DNA from: Aliishimia sp039978895
Lineage (GTDB): Bacteria > Pseudomonadota > Alphaproteobacteria > Rhodobacterales > Rhodobacteraceae
DNA length: 64,000 nt
Direction of reading: 5' to 3'
NCBI GenBank assembly: GCA_039978895.1
Contig: JBDWAL010000034.1
Location: forward strand, 1 to 64,000
In this document: in pieces, positions 63,070 to 64,000 of the stretch
How positions within the stretch are numbered: the stretch's first letter is position 1
Layout: every line of letters begins with the position of its first letter
Program-made: the position numbers and the translations under genes
The notes under the pieces: model-generated
Told to the model about the DNA's origin: nothing
Databases searched by the model: none
What the model saw: the letters and a program-made list of their open reading frames with translations, nothing else

Positions 63070-63930
63070 TCAACGAAATTTAGCGAGCAGTAAGAAGGTC
63101 GGCAACGCGGTCCCGAGCCAAACAACACTGTAGAGCGCCGCAGGAATTGCAAAAGCGTTGAAGGTCGGCCCCCCTACGAAGAGCAATCCGGCGATTGCCA
63201 ACGCCAATGCTGCATTTTGAACTCCGGTCTCTATCGCGATGGTTTTGGCTTCTCGGTCCGACACTCCAAACAACCGCGAAACCGCGATGCCGGTAAGTGA
63301 CAAGGCAGCAATCAGGGTAAACAATCCTAGCCCGAGCGTCGCGATGTTGTCTGTAACAACCTGCCAATTTGATAAGATCGCTCCCGCGATGACCCCGATA
63401 AAGAGGATCACCGCGAACGTAGCCAGAGTGGGTGCAATAGTTCCGGCCAACGCAGGTGCGGCAGTTCGGAATGTGACGCCAAGTGTGATCGGCAAAGCCG
63501 TCAGCACAAAGGCAGTGATTGCAGTTGAGGCGATCTCAACATCAGGAGCAGCAGCCCCCATGAAATGGGTCATCGCGAAATCCAGAACGAAGGGAATAGT
63601 CACAGCACAGGTGAGGCTGAACGTGGCTGTCAGTGTCACCGAAAGGGCCACGTCCCAATCTGCTAGCTTGGTAATAATGTTGCTTGCGGCCCCGCCCGGA
63701 CACGCAGCGAGGATCATGATTCCAACAGCGGTTTCAGATGTAAACCCAAAGACAATGATGATGACATAAGCGATGACCGGGAGCAGAACGATCTGATTTA
63801 GCGCCCCGATGCAGAACGCGCGCGGGCGTTGCAAAATGCGTCGAAAGTCCGCTGGCGTAAGCCCTAGACCAAGGCTGAACATAATGACAACAACAGCAAA
63901 GGGCAAAAGTACCGCAACGAATACGTCCAC
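63070..63930 (-). CDS. Bile acid:sodium symporter family (BASS) transporter
   Basis: 286 residues from the GTG complementing 63928-63930, with AAGGG eight bases upstream, giving MDVFVAVLLPFAVVVIMFSLGLGLTPADF; the frame extends to 63954 with a TTG. The SBF family is recognised by LGLGLTPADF, LAACPGGAASNIITKLADWDVALS and GVQNAALALAIA, and about nine membrane helices. It imports an organic anion with sodium; the substrate cannot be told from sequence. Convergent with the oxidoreductase gene. Confidence 0.83.
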   Translation of the reverse strand: MDVFVAVLLPFAVVVIMFSLGLGLTPADFRRILQRPRAFCIGALNQIVLLPVIAYVIIIVFGFTSETAVGIMILAACPGGAASNIITKLADWDVALSVTLTATFSLTCAVTIPFVLDFAMTHFMGAAAPDVEIASTAITAFVLTALPITLGVTFRTAAPALAGTIAPTLATFAVILFIGVIAGAILSNWQVVTDNIATLGLGLFTLIAALSLTGIAVSRLFGVSDREAKTIAIETGVQNAALALAIAGLLFVGGPTFNAFAIPAALYSVVWLGTALPTFLLLAKFR

Positions 63931-64000
63931 CTGATAAGCCCTTATCCCAGCCAATTCCCCCGCACATGTTATGCGGTTCCGGCAAATTTGACGAGGGTCC

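Noticed and set aside
1..64000. tRNA, rRNA, or CRISPR array
   Set aside because: No conserved tRNA T-arm or rRNA segment, and no regular repeat-spacer array, was noticed in reading both strands; a covariance-model search would be decisive.

Overview
The window looks like the chromosome of a marine alphaproteobacterium of the Roseobacter group (Rhodobacteraceae). This is inferred from gene content: TRAP and peptide/amide ABC importers, MttB-like and dimethylglycine-dehydrogenase-like proteins, DUF1028 proteins, a LuxR-type regulator without a LuxI, and a photolyase cluster behind a sigma-E-like promoter. The GC content is moderate. Decayed IS3, IS21 and IS66 copies and genes broken by single stops or frameshifts are frequent, as in roseobacters whose genomes have been heavily rearranged by insertion sequences. 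The species cannot be fixed from the sequence alone.

Layout. 0-3.1 kb: acetyltransferase remnant, glutathione S-transferase, glutaredoxin and old-yellow-enzyme reductase. 3.6-9.4 kb: a tight plus-strand operon with a flavin monooxygenase, two Rieske oxygenases, RidA, DUF1028, LysR and a truncated argE-like gene. It is probably an oxidative pathway for an unidentified nitrogen-containing compound. 10.1-14.4 kb: a 1432-residue RTX (calcium-binding repeat) protein followed by a clear intrinsic terminator and an IS3 remnant. 15.2-21.1 kb: a catabolic cluster (TetR, TRAP dctP-Q-M, MBL hydrolase, fumarylacetoacetase-like, cyclase) in which dctP, dctM, the FAH gene and the cyclase are all broken. 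21.1-21.5 kb: IS3 and XRE debris. 21.8-28 kb: YaeQ, then a light/DNA-repair cluster with an exported protein, an iron-sulfur photolyase, DUF2256, a photolyase-like protein whose domain order appears swapped, TIGR03643 and a second full photolyase ending in a beta-clamp-type motif. 28.5-38.3 kb: a long minus-strand operon for peptide import (dppD-F-A-B-C type), gamma-glutamyltransferase, DUF1028, GntR and an acetamidase/formamidase. 38.5-44.3 kb: IS66 and IS21 remnants around a LysR/SDR pair, small proteins and a LysE fragment. 44.4-51.0 kb: LuxR regulator, amidase and a branched-chain-amino-acid/urea-type ABC importer with a permease-ATPase fusion. 51.4-56.5 kb: dimethylglycine-dehydrogenase-like protein divergent from an MttB homologue, plus LysR. 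57.3-58.3 kb: a GlxA-type regulator pseudogene. 58.4-64 kb: epoxide-hydrolase-like protein divergent from a WYL regulator, LysR, DUF4386 membrane protein, quinone-oxidoreductase-like enzyme and a bile-acid-symporter-family protein.

How the genes fit together: most intact operons pair uptake with cleavage of amide, peptide or methylated-amine compounds, each with its own regulator. The photolyase cluster is a separate stress module. The broken TRAP cluster and IS debris show a genome discarding catabolic capacity. The most interesting intact units are the photolyase cluster (22.7-28 kb) and the double-Rieske/RidA/DUF1028 operon (3.6-9.2 kb).
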